From an uncultured Ruminococcus sp. (GTDB lineage Bacteria > Bacillota > Clostridia > Oscillospirales > Acutalibacteraceae), in contig CADAYK010000006.1 of assembly GCA_902792105.1 (NCBI GenBank), positions 26,007-90,006 of the forward strand: a DNA stretch of 64,000 nt, read 5' to 3'. A model generated the notes under the pieces. It saw only the letters and a program-made list of their open reading frames with translations, was not told the DNA's origin and made no database searches. Positions 1 to 7,811 of the stretch are shown here, in pieces. Position numbers and translations under genes: made by a program. Numbering within the stretch: position 1 is the stretch's first letter; the number at the start of each line of letters is the position of its first letter.

Positions 1-94
1 TCTTGCGGCAAGCTTTTTCGCGGCAAGCATTATTATTTCTTATTTAGGAAACTTTTTAACCCTGTATTAATACAAAGAAAGGACAAGTATATAT

Positions 95-967
95 ATGAAA
101 ATCACGAAGGCTGTAATCCCGGCGGCGGGCTTCGGAACAAGGGTTCTTCCTGCCACCAAAAACTTCCCGAAAGAAATGTTCCCTATCGTTGACAAGCCCA
201 CGATCCAGTATATTGTTGAGGAGGCTGTAGCGGCAGGTATCACAGATATTTTGATCATCACCAACCGCGGCAAAGGCTTGATGGAGGATCATTTTGACCG
301 TTCACCGGAGCTTGAAAGTATTCTTGAAAAAAGCGGCAAGGATGAATTTCTTAAACTTGTTAAGAGCATTCCAGACCTTGCGAACATCAGCTTTATCAGA
401 CAAAAGGAAATGAAGGGACTCGGTCACGCCGTACTTAAGGCAAAATCATTTGTCGGCAACGAGCCTTTCGCTGTGCTGTTCGGCGACGGCGTTATCGTAA
501 GCGAAACCCCGTGCATAAAGCAGCTCATCGACTGCTACGGCGAATTCGGCGAAGGTGTTCTCGGCGTTAAAAAGGTTGATGAAAAGGATATTCACAAATA
601 CGGTTCGCTTAAGGTTGAAAACCTGCACGACAATGTTTTCAAGTGCACCGATATGAAGGAAAAGCCCAAGACAAAGGAAGAGGTTCTTTCGCTTTATTCC
701 ATTCTTGACAGATGTGTGCTTCCTCCCGAAATTTTCGATATTCTTGAACATACCGAGCCCGGCGTTGGCGGAGAGATCCAGCTTACCGACGCAATGCGCG
801 AGATTGCCGTTACAAAGGGCATGACAGCAGTTGAATTTGAAGGCAAACGCTACGACATGGGCAACAAGTTCGGAATTTTGCAGGCGCAGATCGAAGTGGG
901 CTTGCAGCATCCCGAAACAAAGGATCAGCTCAGGGATTATATCAAAAACCTTGCTGCCGAGCTTTAA
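95..967 (+). CDS. galU: UTP-glucose-1-phosphate uridylyltransferase
   Basis: A 290-residue cytosolic nucleotidyltransferase that makes UDP-glucose from UTP and glucose-1-phosphate, feeding cell-wall glycan, glycolipid and galactose metabolism. The N-terminal nucleotide-binding signature AAGFGTRVLPATK (residues about 10-22) is clear, as are FPKEMFPIVDKP and the later GVGGEIQLTDA motif; the length is normal for bacterial GalU. The ATG at 95 follows an AAAGAAAGGA Shine-Dalgarno region. It stands alone, ends in a strong terminator and is convergent with the next gene. The assignment is by recognised motifs and is secure. Confidence 0.96.
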   Translation: MKITKAVIPAAGFGTRVLPATKNFPKEMFPIVDKPTIQYIVEEAVAAGITDILIITNRGKGLMEDHFDRSPELESILEKSGKDEFLKLVKSIPDLANISFIRQKEMKGLGHAVLKAKSFVGNEPFAVLFGDGVIVSETPCIKQLIDCYGEFGEGVLGVKKVDEKDIHKYGSLKVENLHDNVFKCTDMKEKPKTKEEVLSLYSILDRCVLPPEIFDILEHTEPGVGGEIQLTDAMREIAVTKGMTAVEFEGKRYDMGNKFGILQAQIEVGLQHPETKDQLRDYIKNLAAEL

Positions 968-985
968 TAAGACAAAAATATAAAT

Positions 986-1024
986 CAGGCGGTAGTGACC
1001 GGGTGTCATTACCGCCTTTATTAT
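986..1024 (+). terminator. galU intrinsic terminator
   Basis: A 12-bp stem (GGCGGTAGTGAC with GTCATTACCGCC, one G-T pair) and a 5-nt loop, followed by TTTATTATTT. It lies between the convergent galU and SGNH genes and could serve both strands. Confidence 0.85.
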
Positions 1025-1033
1025 TTGAATCTG

Positions 1034-2122
1034 TTAATTTAGTAAATTCGCAGCATCGGAATCATCAATGCCGTAAATCAAGGCTTTTTCAACCCTTTTA
1101 AAGTAAAAAGTTCGGTAGCCTTCTGCATTTGGGTGCAGGCGATCAGCATTATAAAAGTATTTTTCGTTTGCTTCTTTGTTATACGCCTTTAAACCACTGT
1201 CGATCATATTAATATACGGGATTTCCCACTTTTTCAAAACAGGAATTAACTCGTTCATAAACTCAATTTGCTTTGTGTTAGTTTGAAAACTATTAGTTGT
1301 CATTTCATGAGTTATTATAAACAGCTTTTTTGCATTCGGGTAGCTATTTGTCAAATGCTGACAAATAGCTTCAAGAGCACCGATTGTGTCTTTTGTATTA
1401 AAATCATTATCAAATCCGATTGATAATTCCCCTAAGGGATAATCTTTTGAAATATCGTTTATACCGCCGTCAAAAATAATAACATCATAGTCTTTTTCAA
1501 GAACATTCATTTGATTACAAATACTTTTTTTATATAGAGTGGAAAGCGTTGCGCCTGATAACGCACCATTTGTAATCGTCATACCATATTTATCACGCAG
1601 GTATTCTCCTATGGCATATCCGTTGGAACCATATCCGCGCATAATACTGTCGCCGCCGATATAAAGCTTTTTTCCTTTCAGAAACTTTTGTGAATCAAAA
1701 CCGGACACCTCTATAAACCTAATAAAACTCTTGTACTGTTCCCAGCCCGAGGCATAACGCATAAGTATTGCTGTATCAGCTCCGTTAATATTTCCTTCAC
1801 CGTCAATGTCAGCAGCCTTTATATTCTTTAATTTTACAAAAAAGCCATCCCATCCGGATAAATAACGCTGCAGAACAGCCGAGTCAATACCATTAACCTT
1901 GCCATCGGAATTAATGTCACCAACTAAAAAACTGATGACGGGATCATCCGGCGTATCAGTTGTTGAGTCAACTGCCGGCAAAGATTCAGTAGTAGGCTCT
2001 GCTGTTGTTATTTGTTCACCGGTTGGTTCTGTTGCCGTATCAATTGTTGAGTCAATTGTTGACATAGATTCATTAGTCGGTTCTGTTGCAGCTTCCGGTT
2101 CCGTCAAGCAACAATGAAACAA
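1034..2122 (-). CDS. Dockerin-SGNH/GDSL hydrolase, signal peptide out of frame
   Basis: The readable frame holds a Thr/Glu/Pro-rich linker (first about 60 residues, repeats of the type TEPT), a type I dockerin with two calcium-loop repeats (GDINSDGKVNGIDSAVLQRY and DIDGEGNINGADTAILMRY, about residues 67-130), then an SGNH hydrolase domain with the nucleophile motif GGDSIMRGYG and the terminal catalytic DRLHPNAEGY. SGNH enzymes are usually esterases or deacetylases; the substrate is unknown. The frame starts only at a TTG with no Shine-Dalgarno. A good signal peptide with GTG start and AGGTG lies just upstream in another frame, so the gene is frameshifted near 2104-2125. The intact gene would be secreted and bind a cohesin. 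Confidence 0.85.
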   Translation of the reverse strand: MFHCCLTEPEAATEPTNESMSTIDSTIDTATEPTGEQITTAEPTTESLPAVDSTTDTPDDPVISFLVGDINSDGKVNGIDSAVLQRYLSGWDGFFVKLKNIKAADIDGEGNINGADTAILMRYASGWEQYKSFIRFIEVSGFDSQKFLKGKKLYIGGDSIMRGYGSNGYAIGEYLRDKYGMTITNGALSGATLSTLYKKSICNQMNVLEKDYDVIIFDGGINDISKDYPLGELSIGFDNDFNTKDTIGALEAICQHLTNSYPNAKKLFIITHEMTTNSFQTNTKQIEFMNELIPVLKKWEIPYINMIDSGLKAYNKEANEKYFYNADRLHPNAEGYRTFYFKRVEKALIYGIDDSDAANLLN

Positions 2123-2198
2123 GTGTCAACAACACAAAATTAAAAACTAAAAAGAGCGATCGTATAGAAATAGAGTGCTTTTTACACGCTCTCTTCAC
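2073..2198 (-). pseudogene. Detached signal-peptide start of the dockerin-SGNH gene
   Basis: A GTG start at 2198 preceded by AGGTG seven bases upstream opens a 41-codon frame. It begins MKRACKKHSISIRS and continues into a long hydrophobic stretch (SLFLVFNFVLLTLVSLLL), a textbook export signal. The frame stops at 2073, while the mature Thr/Glu-rich protein continues in the +1 frame from about 2110. Skipping one base between 2104 and 2125 would join the two. It is either a real frameshift mutation or a base error. Confidence 0.75.
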
Positions 2199-2252
2199 AT
2201 GAATTCACCTCATGAATGCCAAAAAATGTATATTTATCACTAAGTATTTATA

Positions 2253-2281
2253 AATATATAACATTTTTGGCTATTTGTCAA
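2253..2281 (-). promoter_or_regulatory. Promoter of the dockerin-SGNH gene
   Basis: TTGACA (2276-2281) and TATATT (2253-2258) with a 17-bp spacer. The -35 box lies just upstream of, and the spacer overlaps, the stop codon of the PHP gene. Confidence 0.7.
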
Positions 2282-3095
2282 TAGGCAAAAGAATAGTTTT
2301 ATGTTTTTCATAAACGGTATAATGCATAAAACCGGCGATTTTTGCAGCCTCTATACCCTTTTCAATTCCAACGCCTACACTGCTTTTGTTATGCGCGTCG
2401 GTACCGACCGTAACATATTTTCCTCCCATATCATGAAAAAGGTTGATCAGCTCCTGATGAGGAAGCGTTGTTTTTATCGGCTGAAACAAACCTGAAACGT
2501 TAATTTCAAGAGCTTTATTATTCTTAATAAGAATTTTATATATTTCCTCTATTTGCGCGATATGCTGTGACAAATCCGGGAAAGCGCCTGTTCTTTCAAA
2601 AATATACCTTAAAGGATATGTAAGGTGCGACAGGCTGTCAAAATGTTCAAATGACGCTGTTTCGGCAAGCTCATAAAAATATTCTTTTAGAATTTCATGA
2701 ACGTCAACCTTTGAGTAATCCATATAGTAAAAGTCGTCGCGGTTCCTAAGGTTATGAACGGAAGCGAGGATAAAGTCAAAATCGGCATATTCCAAGGCAT
2801 GCTTTGTCTGCGCCGTATCGTGCATGGGTTCTCCCAGCTCAATACCGCAAATCACCTTTAGCTTACCCTTGTATTTTTCCCTTGCTTCAAGCGTGTCCTT
2901 AACAGACTTAGGGATCTGTCTGTCAAAGCTGCCGAATTCACAGTTCTCACCGCAATTGATATACGGCGCTTCGCAATGGTCGGTCACCGCTATTGCGGAA
3001 AGTCCGCGCTCAATCGCAGCGCGGCACATCTCGTCAACACTGTTTTCGGCGTCAAATGAATTATCGGAATGTGTATGAAAGTCACATAAAATCAT
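2271..3095 (-). CDS. PHP-domain histidinol-phosphatase-like hydrolase
   Basis: A 274-residue PHP-fold metallophosphoesterase of the HisJ/HisK type. It opens with the metal-binding motif CDFHTHSDNSFD, followed by AVTDHCEAP, GIELGEP, ILASVHN and the late VTVGTDAHNKSSVG, all expected PHP metal-ligand positions. HisK-type enzymes remove phosphate from L-histidinol phosphate, but no his genes are nearby, so the substrate is open. The start is placed at the ATG at 3095 because GGAGGAATT precedes it; a longer frame to 3146 has no ribosome site and lacks family similarity. It is divergent from the ACT-domain gene. Confidence 0.88.
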   Translation of the reverse strand: MILCDFHTHSDNSFDAENSVDEMCRAAIERGLSAIAVTDHCEAPYINCGENCEFGSFDRQIPKSVKDTLEAREKYKGKLKVICGIELGEPMHDTAQTKHALEYADFDFILASVHNLRNRDDFYYMDYSKVDVHEILKEYFYELAETASFEHFDSLSHLTYPLRYIFERTGAFPDLSQHIAQIEEIYKILIKNNKALEINVSGLFQPIKTTLPHQELINLFHDMGGKYVTVGTDAHNKSSVGVGIEKGIEAAKIAGFMHYTVYEKHKTILLPIDK

Positions 3096-3154
3096 ATTTT
3101 TAATTCCTCCCAAAAAAATAATAGCATAACAGGTATGTTTATGCAAGATTTAAC

Positions 3155-3183
3155 TTTACTTTAATATCAAAAAATTATATAAT
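3155..3183 (+). promoter_or_regulatory. Promoter of the ACT/UPF0210 operon
   Basis: TTTACT (3155-3160), a 17-bp spacer and a perfect TATAAT (3178-3183), about 43 bases upstream of the ACT-gene start codon. Confidence 0.75.
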
Positions 3184-3225
3184 AACCATGTATATAATCA
3201 ACCGCCATAAAACAAGGAGGAAGTT

Positions 3226-3495
3226 ATGAAAGCAATTATCACCGTTATCGGTAAGGATACCGTAGGAATTCTCGCTAAAGTTTCGGAAGCGTGCGCACAG
3301 GCAGGCGTCAACATTGTTGAAGTAACGCAAAGCGTGCTTCAGGATATGTTCGCCATGATCATGCTTGTGGAAATCGACAAGGCAACTATCGGCTTTGATC
3401 AGCTTAAGGATAATCTTAACAAGGTCGGCGAAGAAACCGCAACCAAGATTCACGTTATGCACGAAGACATCTTCAACAGCATGCACAAGATATAA
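3226..3495 (+). CDS. ACT domain protein (UPF0237 family)
   Basis: An 89-residue protein made of a single ACT domain: KAIITVIGKDTVGILAKVSE and NIVEVTQSVLQDMFAMIMLV match the small-molecule-binding ACT fold of the UPF0237 / GcvR-like family. ACT domains usually bind amino acids and regulate enzymes or transporters; the ligand here is unknown. AAGGAGGA lies at the right distance from the ATG. It is followed after 24 bp by the UPF0210 gene, a pairing widely conserved in Firmicutes, so the two probably act together. Confidence 0.92.
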   Translation: MKAIITVIGKDTVGILAKVSEACAQAGVNIVEVTQSVLQDMFAMIMLVEIDKATIGFDQLKDNLNKVGEETATKIHVMHEDIFNSMHKI

Positions 3496-3519
3496 AAAGC
3501 GGAAGGCTGGTATTTTATT

Positions 3520-4881
3520 ATGCTCGAAACCAAAGACATCCTTGAAACCATTAATATGATTGACAACGAAAACCTTGACGTAAGGACGATAACGATGGGT
3601 ATTTCGTTGCTCGACTGCCTTGACGAAAACATCGACAAGGCATGCGTTAAGGTTTACGACAAAATATGCCGAAGCGCAAAAGACCTTGTAAAAACAGGTG
3701 AGGACATTGAACACGAATACGGCATTCCGATCATCAACAAAAGAATTTCGGTTACCCCTATCGGAATGGTGGCAGCTCCGTGTCAAAGTCAGAAGATCAT
3801 AAAATTCGCCTATGCGCTTGACAAAGCCGCAAAGGAGCTCGGCGTTAACTTTATCGGCGGTTACTCCGCGCTTGTTCAAAAGGGCTTTGCGAGCGGCGAC
3901 TACGCGCTGATCGAAAGCATTCCTCAGGCTTTGAGCGAAACGGAATTCGTTTGCTCGTCGGTTAACATCGGCTCAACAAAGGCAGGCATCAACATGGACG
4001 CCGTTAAAATGATGGGAAAAATCGTTAAACAGACTGCCGAAATAACCGCGGACAGAAACTGCATAGGCGCCGCAAAGCTTGTTGTATTTTGTAACGCTCC
4101 CGAGGACAACCCGTTTATGGCAGGCGCTTTTCACGGAGTCGGTGAAGCCGACACTGTAATAAACGTCGGCGTATCGGGTCCCGGCGTTGTAAGAGCAGCT
4201 CTTGCCAAGGACGGCGCCGGCAAGGACATCACCGAAATTGCCGACATGGTAAAGAAAACCGCATTTAAAATAACCAGAATGGGACAGCTTGTTGCCAAGG
4301 AAGCAAGCAAACGCCTTTGTGTTCCTTTTGGAATAGTAGACCTCTCCCTCGCTCCGACTCCTGCGGTAGGCGACAGCGTGGCATACATCCTTGAGGAAAT
4401 GGGACTTGAAAAATGCGGCTGTCACGGCACTACCGCAGCGCTCGCGCTGCTGAACGACGCTGTAAAAAAAGGCGGCGTAATGGCTTCAAGCCACGTAGGC
4501 GGACTGAGCGGCGCATTTATTCCGGTTTCCGAGGACGCCGGTATGATTGCCGCGGCAAAGAGCGGACACCTTGACATAACCAAGCTTGAATCAATGACGG
4601 CGGTATGCTCGGTAGGCCTTGATATGATTGTTGTTCCCGGCGACATAACTCCCGAAACAATTTCGGCAATTATAGCGGACGAAGCCGCGATCGGCATGGT
4701 CAACACCAAAACAACTGCCGTTCGTTTAATACCTGCGGTCGGCTTTAAGGCAGGCGACGTTCTTGAGTTCGGCGGACTGCTCGGCTCAGGTCCGGTAATG
4801 CCTGTAAGAGCAGGCTCGCCCGAGGTGTTCATTAACCGCGGAGGAAGAATCCCCGCTCCGCTTCAAGCTCTTAAAAACTAA
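3520..4881 (+). CDS. UPF0210 / PFL family protein (DUF711)
   Basis: A 453-residue protein of the UPF0210 family (DUF711), recognisable from [45 protein letters not shown] and the glycine-rich [12 protein letters not shown] and [16 protein letters not shown] stretches. The family is related in fold to glycyl-radical (pyruvate formate-lyase-like) barrels, but no glycyl-radical loop is visible and the biochemical function is not established. GGAAGG precedes the ATG. It forms an operon with the ACT-domain gene and ends in a shared terminator. Confidence 0.93.
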   Translation: MLETKDILETINMIDNENLDVRTITMGISLLDCLDENIDKACVKVYDKICRSAKDLVKTGEDIEHEYGIPIINKRISVTPIGMVAAPCQSQKIIKFAYALDKAAKELGVNFIGGYSALVQKGFASGDYALIESIPQALSETEFVCSSVNIGSTKAGINMDAVKMMGKIVKQTAEITADRNCIGAAKLVVFCNAPEDNPFMAGAFHGVGEADTVINVGVSGPGVVRAALAKDGAGKDITEIADMVKKTAFKITRMGQLVAKEASKRLCVPFGIVDLSLAPTPAVGDSVAYILEEMGLEKCGCHGTTAALALLNDAVKKGGVMASSHVGGLSGAFIPVSEDAGMIAAAKSGHLDITKLESMTAVCSVGLDMIVVPGDITPETISAIIADEAAIGMVNTKTTAVRLIPAVGFKAGDVLEFGGLLGSGPVMPVRAGSPEVFINRGGRIPAPLQALKN

Positions 4882-4889
4882 GTATACAA

Positions 4890-4919
4890 CAAAACGGAGT
4901 GGTTTTTCACTCCGTTTTA
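4890..4919. terminator. Bidirectional terminator, UPF0210 / K+ channel
   Basis: AAAACGGAGTG pairs perfectly with CACTCCGTTTT around a TTTTT-containing loop, followed by T-rich sequence on the plus strand and A-rich (T-rich on minus) on the other side. The stop codon of the minus-strand channel gene lies inside this hairpin. Confidence 0.85.
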
Positions 4920-5695
4920 TTTTGCTCTTCCCTTTGTTCGTCTTTTTGCTCTTCTTTTTGCTCTTCTTTTTTATCCTTTTTTGTGTTCTGCTGTTCGTTT
5001 AAAATTTCCATAAAGCCTGCTGTTACGATAGCCGAAGGCAAGGCTATGATCGCGACTCCTAACAGCGCCGACAAAACCGTTATCATTCTTCCGGTTGTTG
5101 TGATGGGAGAAATATCGCCGTAACCCATTGTCGTAAGCGAAACCGTTGCCCAGTAAATAGCGTCAAGATAATTTCTGAATGAATCCGGCTCAACGTTGAA
5201 CATTATAAGCGCGGAAATCATGATGTACGCCATAGCCAAAGCTCCCACGGTAATCAACGGGCGTTTTTGCTTTTTAAAAACAGCCTTGATCAAATTTATG
5301 CTTTTTGAATAACGCACCGCCTTAAAAACCCTGAAAACTCTGAACACTTCAAAAAGTCGGAACAGCTTTAGGATTTTAAAGGTGTTGCTGATCAATGAAA
5401 CCGACGGAAGTATACAAATAAAATCTATTAACGCCATGGGAGTAATCGGATAAATCAAAAAAGAAAGCCGTCCTTTGTTCAGCTTATAATCGGCGGTTAT
5501 AAAGCGCAGAATATAATCAATTATAAAAATAAACATGACGATTTTGTCAATTACATAAAATACAATGTTTTCACCCTTGAATGCCATCGGTACAAGACTG
5601 AGAACAATTACCGCAATCATAAACAAATCGTACAAGTTGCTGAACACGTCGTCGAGCTTTGCAAGTTCAACAATTTCATACAAACGTTTCCTCAT
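4907..5695 (-). CDS. Voltage-gated potassium channel (Kv-like, 6TM)
   Basis: A 262-residue ion-transport protein with six predicted membrane segments (S1 near residues 22-40 to S6 near 205-230), a basic S4-like stretch (FRLFEVFRVFRVFKAVRYSK) and a pore loop with the K+ selectivity motif TMGYGDIS. It should conduct K+ across the plasma membrane. The last 30 residues are a hydrophilic tail of tetrapeptide repeats (KEEQ, KEEQ, KDEQ, REEQ). No cyclic-nucleotide or RCK domain is present. A GAGGTGG motif precedes the ATG. Confidence 0.9.
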   Translation of the reverse strand: MRKRLYEIVELAKLDDVFSNLYDLFMIAVIVLSLVPMAFKGENIVFYVIDKIVMFIFIIDYILRFITADYKLNKGRLSFLIYPITPMALIDFICILPSVSLISNTFKILKLFRLFEVFRVFRVFKAVRYSKSINLIKAVFKKQKRPLITVGALAMAYIMISALIMFNVEPDSFRNYLDAIYWATVSLTTMGYGDISPITTTGRMITVLSALLGVAIIALPSAIVTAGFMEILNEQQNTKKDKKEEQKEEQKDEQREEQNKTE

Positions 5696-5793
5696 TTGAC
5701 CACCTCTGAATAATTATAATATGTAAAATAAATAATTTCAATAACAATATACGCGGATAAACAAAATTTTACGTAAGGTCTACAATTTATCTA

Positions 5794-5822
5794 TTGTTAT
5801 ACTCAATAATTTATGATACAAT
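5794..5822 (+). promoter_or_regulatory. Promoter of the glycine-riboswitch transcript
   Basis: TTGTTA (5794-5799), 17-bp spacer, TACAAT (5817-5822). Transcription would start near 5829, just before the riboswitch. Confidence 0.65.
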
Positions 5823-5831
5823 AATTAAATA

Positions 5832-6012
5832 ACAGAGCCGTGTGATGCGTCCGGAACAATTGAACCGGGTGCGGACGGTACTCCGGAGAATTCCATTTTG
5901 GATGCCGAAGGTGCAAACAGTTTTCTGTGAATCTCTCAGGCAAAAGGACGGAGCTTTTCAGCAATATTGCTGTTTCTTCGGAGCAGGCGGTTTAACCGCG
6001 GCTCTTTTTTCT
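5832..6012 (+). promoter_or_regulatory. Glycine riboswitch, single aptamer plus terminator platform
   Basis: The aptamer core is at 5881-5954: P1 CTCCG / CGGAG, P2 GAGA / TCTC, the conserved GCCGAAGGTGCAA and CTCTCAGGCAAAAGGAC, with a small P3b hairpin between. Only one complete aptamer is present. A hairpin upstream (CGTCCG ... CGGACG, 5848-5876) may be the remnant or 'ghost' partner of singlet glycine riboswitches. Downstream, GAGC ... GCTC around a GCGGTTTAACCGC inner stem followed by TTTTTT (5981-6010) is a terminator. It controls the following symporter; whether glycine turns it on or off cannot be told from sequence alone. Confidence 0.88.
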
Positions 6013-6050
6013 TTATTAGAAAAATGATAATATTATGAGGAGGAGAAAGA

Positions 6051-7571
6051 ATGTGGGATAGCTTTATTTCCACGGTAGAGAATGTAAACAACTTTGTACA
6101 CGGCATCGTTTGGGGCTGGCCGGTAATTATCCTTATTTTGGGAACAGGAATTTTGCTGACGTTCCGCACACGTTTTTTACAGATTTTTCACTTTGGCGAC
6201 TCGCTGAAAACCACAATCATCCCGGCGCTTAAATCGCTCGGCAGAGGACGGACAAAGGATAACCGGATCAAATCTGTGTCGCAGTTCGAGGCTTTTTCAA
6301 CCGCAATTTCAGGCACTGTCGGAACCGGCAACATCGTCGGCGTTATATCCGCGATTTTAACAGGCGGTCCCGGCGCTGTATTCTGGATGTGGATCTCGGC
6401 GTTTTTCGGCATGGTCACCAATTACTCCGAAAATGTGCTCGGTCTGTACTTTCGCAAAAAAGACAAAAAGGGCAATATTTCGGGCGGTTCGTTTTATTAC
6501 ATAGCTTACGGTTTGAAATGGAAATGGCTGGCGTACTGCGCGGCTATATTCTGTGTGTTCGCTGCTATCGGAATGAGCGGCGTTCAAACCAACAAGATCT
6601 CCGGTACCCTGACAAACGCTTTTACCGGAATTACAGGCGCCCAAGACGAGGGAATAATAAAAGTTGTTATCGGAATCGTCATTGCGTCGGTTACCGCTGT
6701 TATTATTATCGGCGGTATTCAAAGGATAGGCAAGGTCACTTCCATGCTCGTTCCGTTTATGTCACTGCTGTTCATTATTCTTTCGCTTATCGCTATCGGA
6801 ACGCACTTCACCGCTGTTCCACAGGCTTTCGGACTTATTTTCAGCAAAGCATTTAACTTTCAGGCGGCAGGCGGCGGTATTTTGGGCTATACCTTTGCAC
6901 AGGTGATCACAAAGGGTATGGCGCGGGGTGTGTTCTCAAACGAAGCGGGGCTCGGCTCTTCCGTTATTGCCCACTCGGCTTCCGAAACAAGAGAACCCGT
7001 AAAGCAGGGTTTGTGGGGTGTATTTGAAGTATTTTTCGACACCTTTATAATATGCACGCTCACCTCGCTGACCTTCCTTACAACCTTCGACTTAAACAAG
7101 CTAAGCGCGACAATGGACGACACAAAGATGTCTATGTCGATGTTCTCAACAAACTTCGGCGGTTTCGGAGCTGCTGTATATTCAATCATTCTTCCGCTTT
7201 TCGCATTTACAACAATTATCGCGTGGTCGTACTACGGCGAAAAAGCGATCGAGTTCTGTTTCAGCCGTGTTTCCGAGGATAAACGCAAGTACTCGGTAAT
7301 TATCTTTAAAGTTTTCTATGTTATTCTTATCGCGGTTTCAACACTTATTCAAAGCGATTTGATTTGGGCAATAGACGACACCTTCAACGGACTTATGGCT
7401 GTGCCAAACCTGATATGCCTTGTGGCGCTTAACGGTTTGGTCGCGAAGATCACCAAAAACTACTTTGACCGCAAGAAAGGCGCAAAAATCGAACCTATGC
7501 TTTCGGCGTATCCCGAAATAAACGAGGAGTTTAAAAAGGATATTATGAGCGAAGAGCAAGAATTTAATTAA
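6051..7571 (+). CDS. AGCS family sodium:alanine/glycine symporter
   Basis: A 506-residue polytopic membrane protein of the alanine or glycine:cation symporter family. Hallmarks include TGILLTFRTRFLQI, the SQFEAFSTAISGTVGTGNI segment and GVFSNEAGLGSSVIAH. These carriers import alanine or glycine with Na+. The glycine riboswitch in its leader makes glycine the likeliest ligand (inference). GAGGAGGAGA precedes the ATG. It is transcribed alone and ends at a strong terminator. Confidence 0.95.
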   Translation: MWDSFISTVENVNNFVHGIVWGWPVIILILGTGILLTFRTRFLQIFHFGDSLKTTIIPALKSLGRGRTKDNRIKSVSQFEAFSTAISGTVGTGNIVGVISAILTGGPGAVFWMWISAFFGMVTNYSENVLGLYFRKKDKKGNISGGSFYYIAYGLKWKWLAYCAAIFCVFAAIGMSGVQTNKISGTLTNAFTGITGAQDEGIIKVVIGIVIASVTAVIIIGGIQRIGKVTSMLVPFMSLLFIILSLIAIGTHFTAVPQAFGLIFSKAFNFQAAGGGILGYTFAQVITKGMARGVFSNEAGLGSSVIAHSASETREPVKQGLWGVFEVFFDTFIICTLTSLTFLTTFDLNKLSATMDDTKMSMSMFSTNFGGFGAAVYSIILPLFAFTTIIAWSYYGEKAIEFCFSRVSEDKRKYSVIIFKVFYVILIAVSTLIQSDLIWAIDDTFNGLMAVPNLICLVALNGLVAKITKNYFDRKKGAKIEPMLSAYPEINEEFKKDIMSEEQEFN

Positions 7572-7580
7572 CCAATATAT

Positions 7581-7609
7581 AAAACCGGCTCACCGAGCCG
7601 GTTTTTGAC
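7581..7609 (+). terminator. AGCS symporter terminator
   Basis: AACCGGCTC and GAGCCGGTT form a perfect 9-bp stem with a 3-nt loop, followed by TTT. Confidence 0.9.
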
Positions 7610-7644
7610 TGTAGGAAAACAGAAAATACAAGTTTATAAATTTA

Positions 7645-7804
7645 ATACTAATTCCTGATAGAAAGTAGACTTATATTTTGCGAGGATATTTTTCGCAAGA
7701 CAAGGCTAAGGACGCAGCAAGGCTGGCGCCTTGCAAGGACGACAACGCAGTATTGCGGAAAATAGACCGCAAAGATTGTCTACTTTTTATTAGGTATTAG
7801 TATA
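7645..7804. repeat. Repeat A, full copy (160 bp, MITE-like)
   Basis: A protein-less element with imperfect terminal inverted repeats of about 26 bp (ATACTAATTCCTGATAGAAA... and its inverted partner ending GGTATTAGTAT). Internal palindromic segments include CAAGGCTGGCGCCTTG. A second copy at 47370-47511 matches it at all but 6 of 142 positions, and a 60-bp internal-deletion form is at 22565-22624. It fills the gap between the AGCS terminator and the CYTH gene. Size, ends and dispersal fit a non-autonomous miniature element; no transposase is in the window. Confidence 0.8.
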
Positions 7805-7811
7805 AGACCGT

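Noticed and set aside
446-1009. 187-codon open frame antisense to galU
   Set aside because: Wholly inside an intact, well-recognised gene on the other strand; no ribosome site and no family likeness.
5842-6027. 61-codon frame within the riboswitch
   Set aside because: Overlaps the glycine aptamer and its terminator; better explained as structured RNA.
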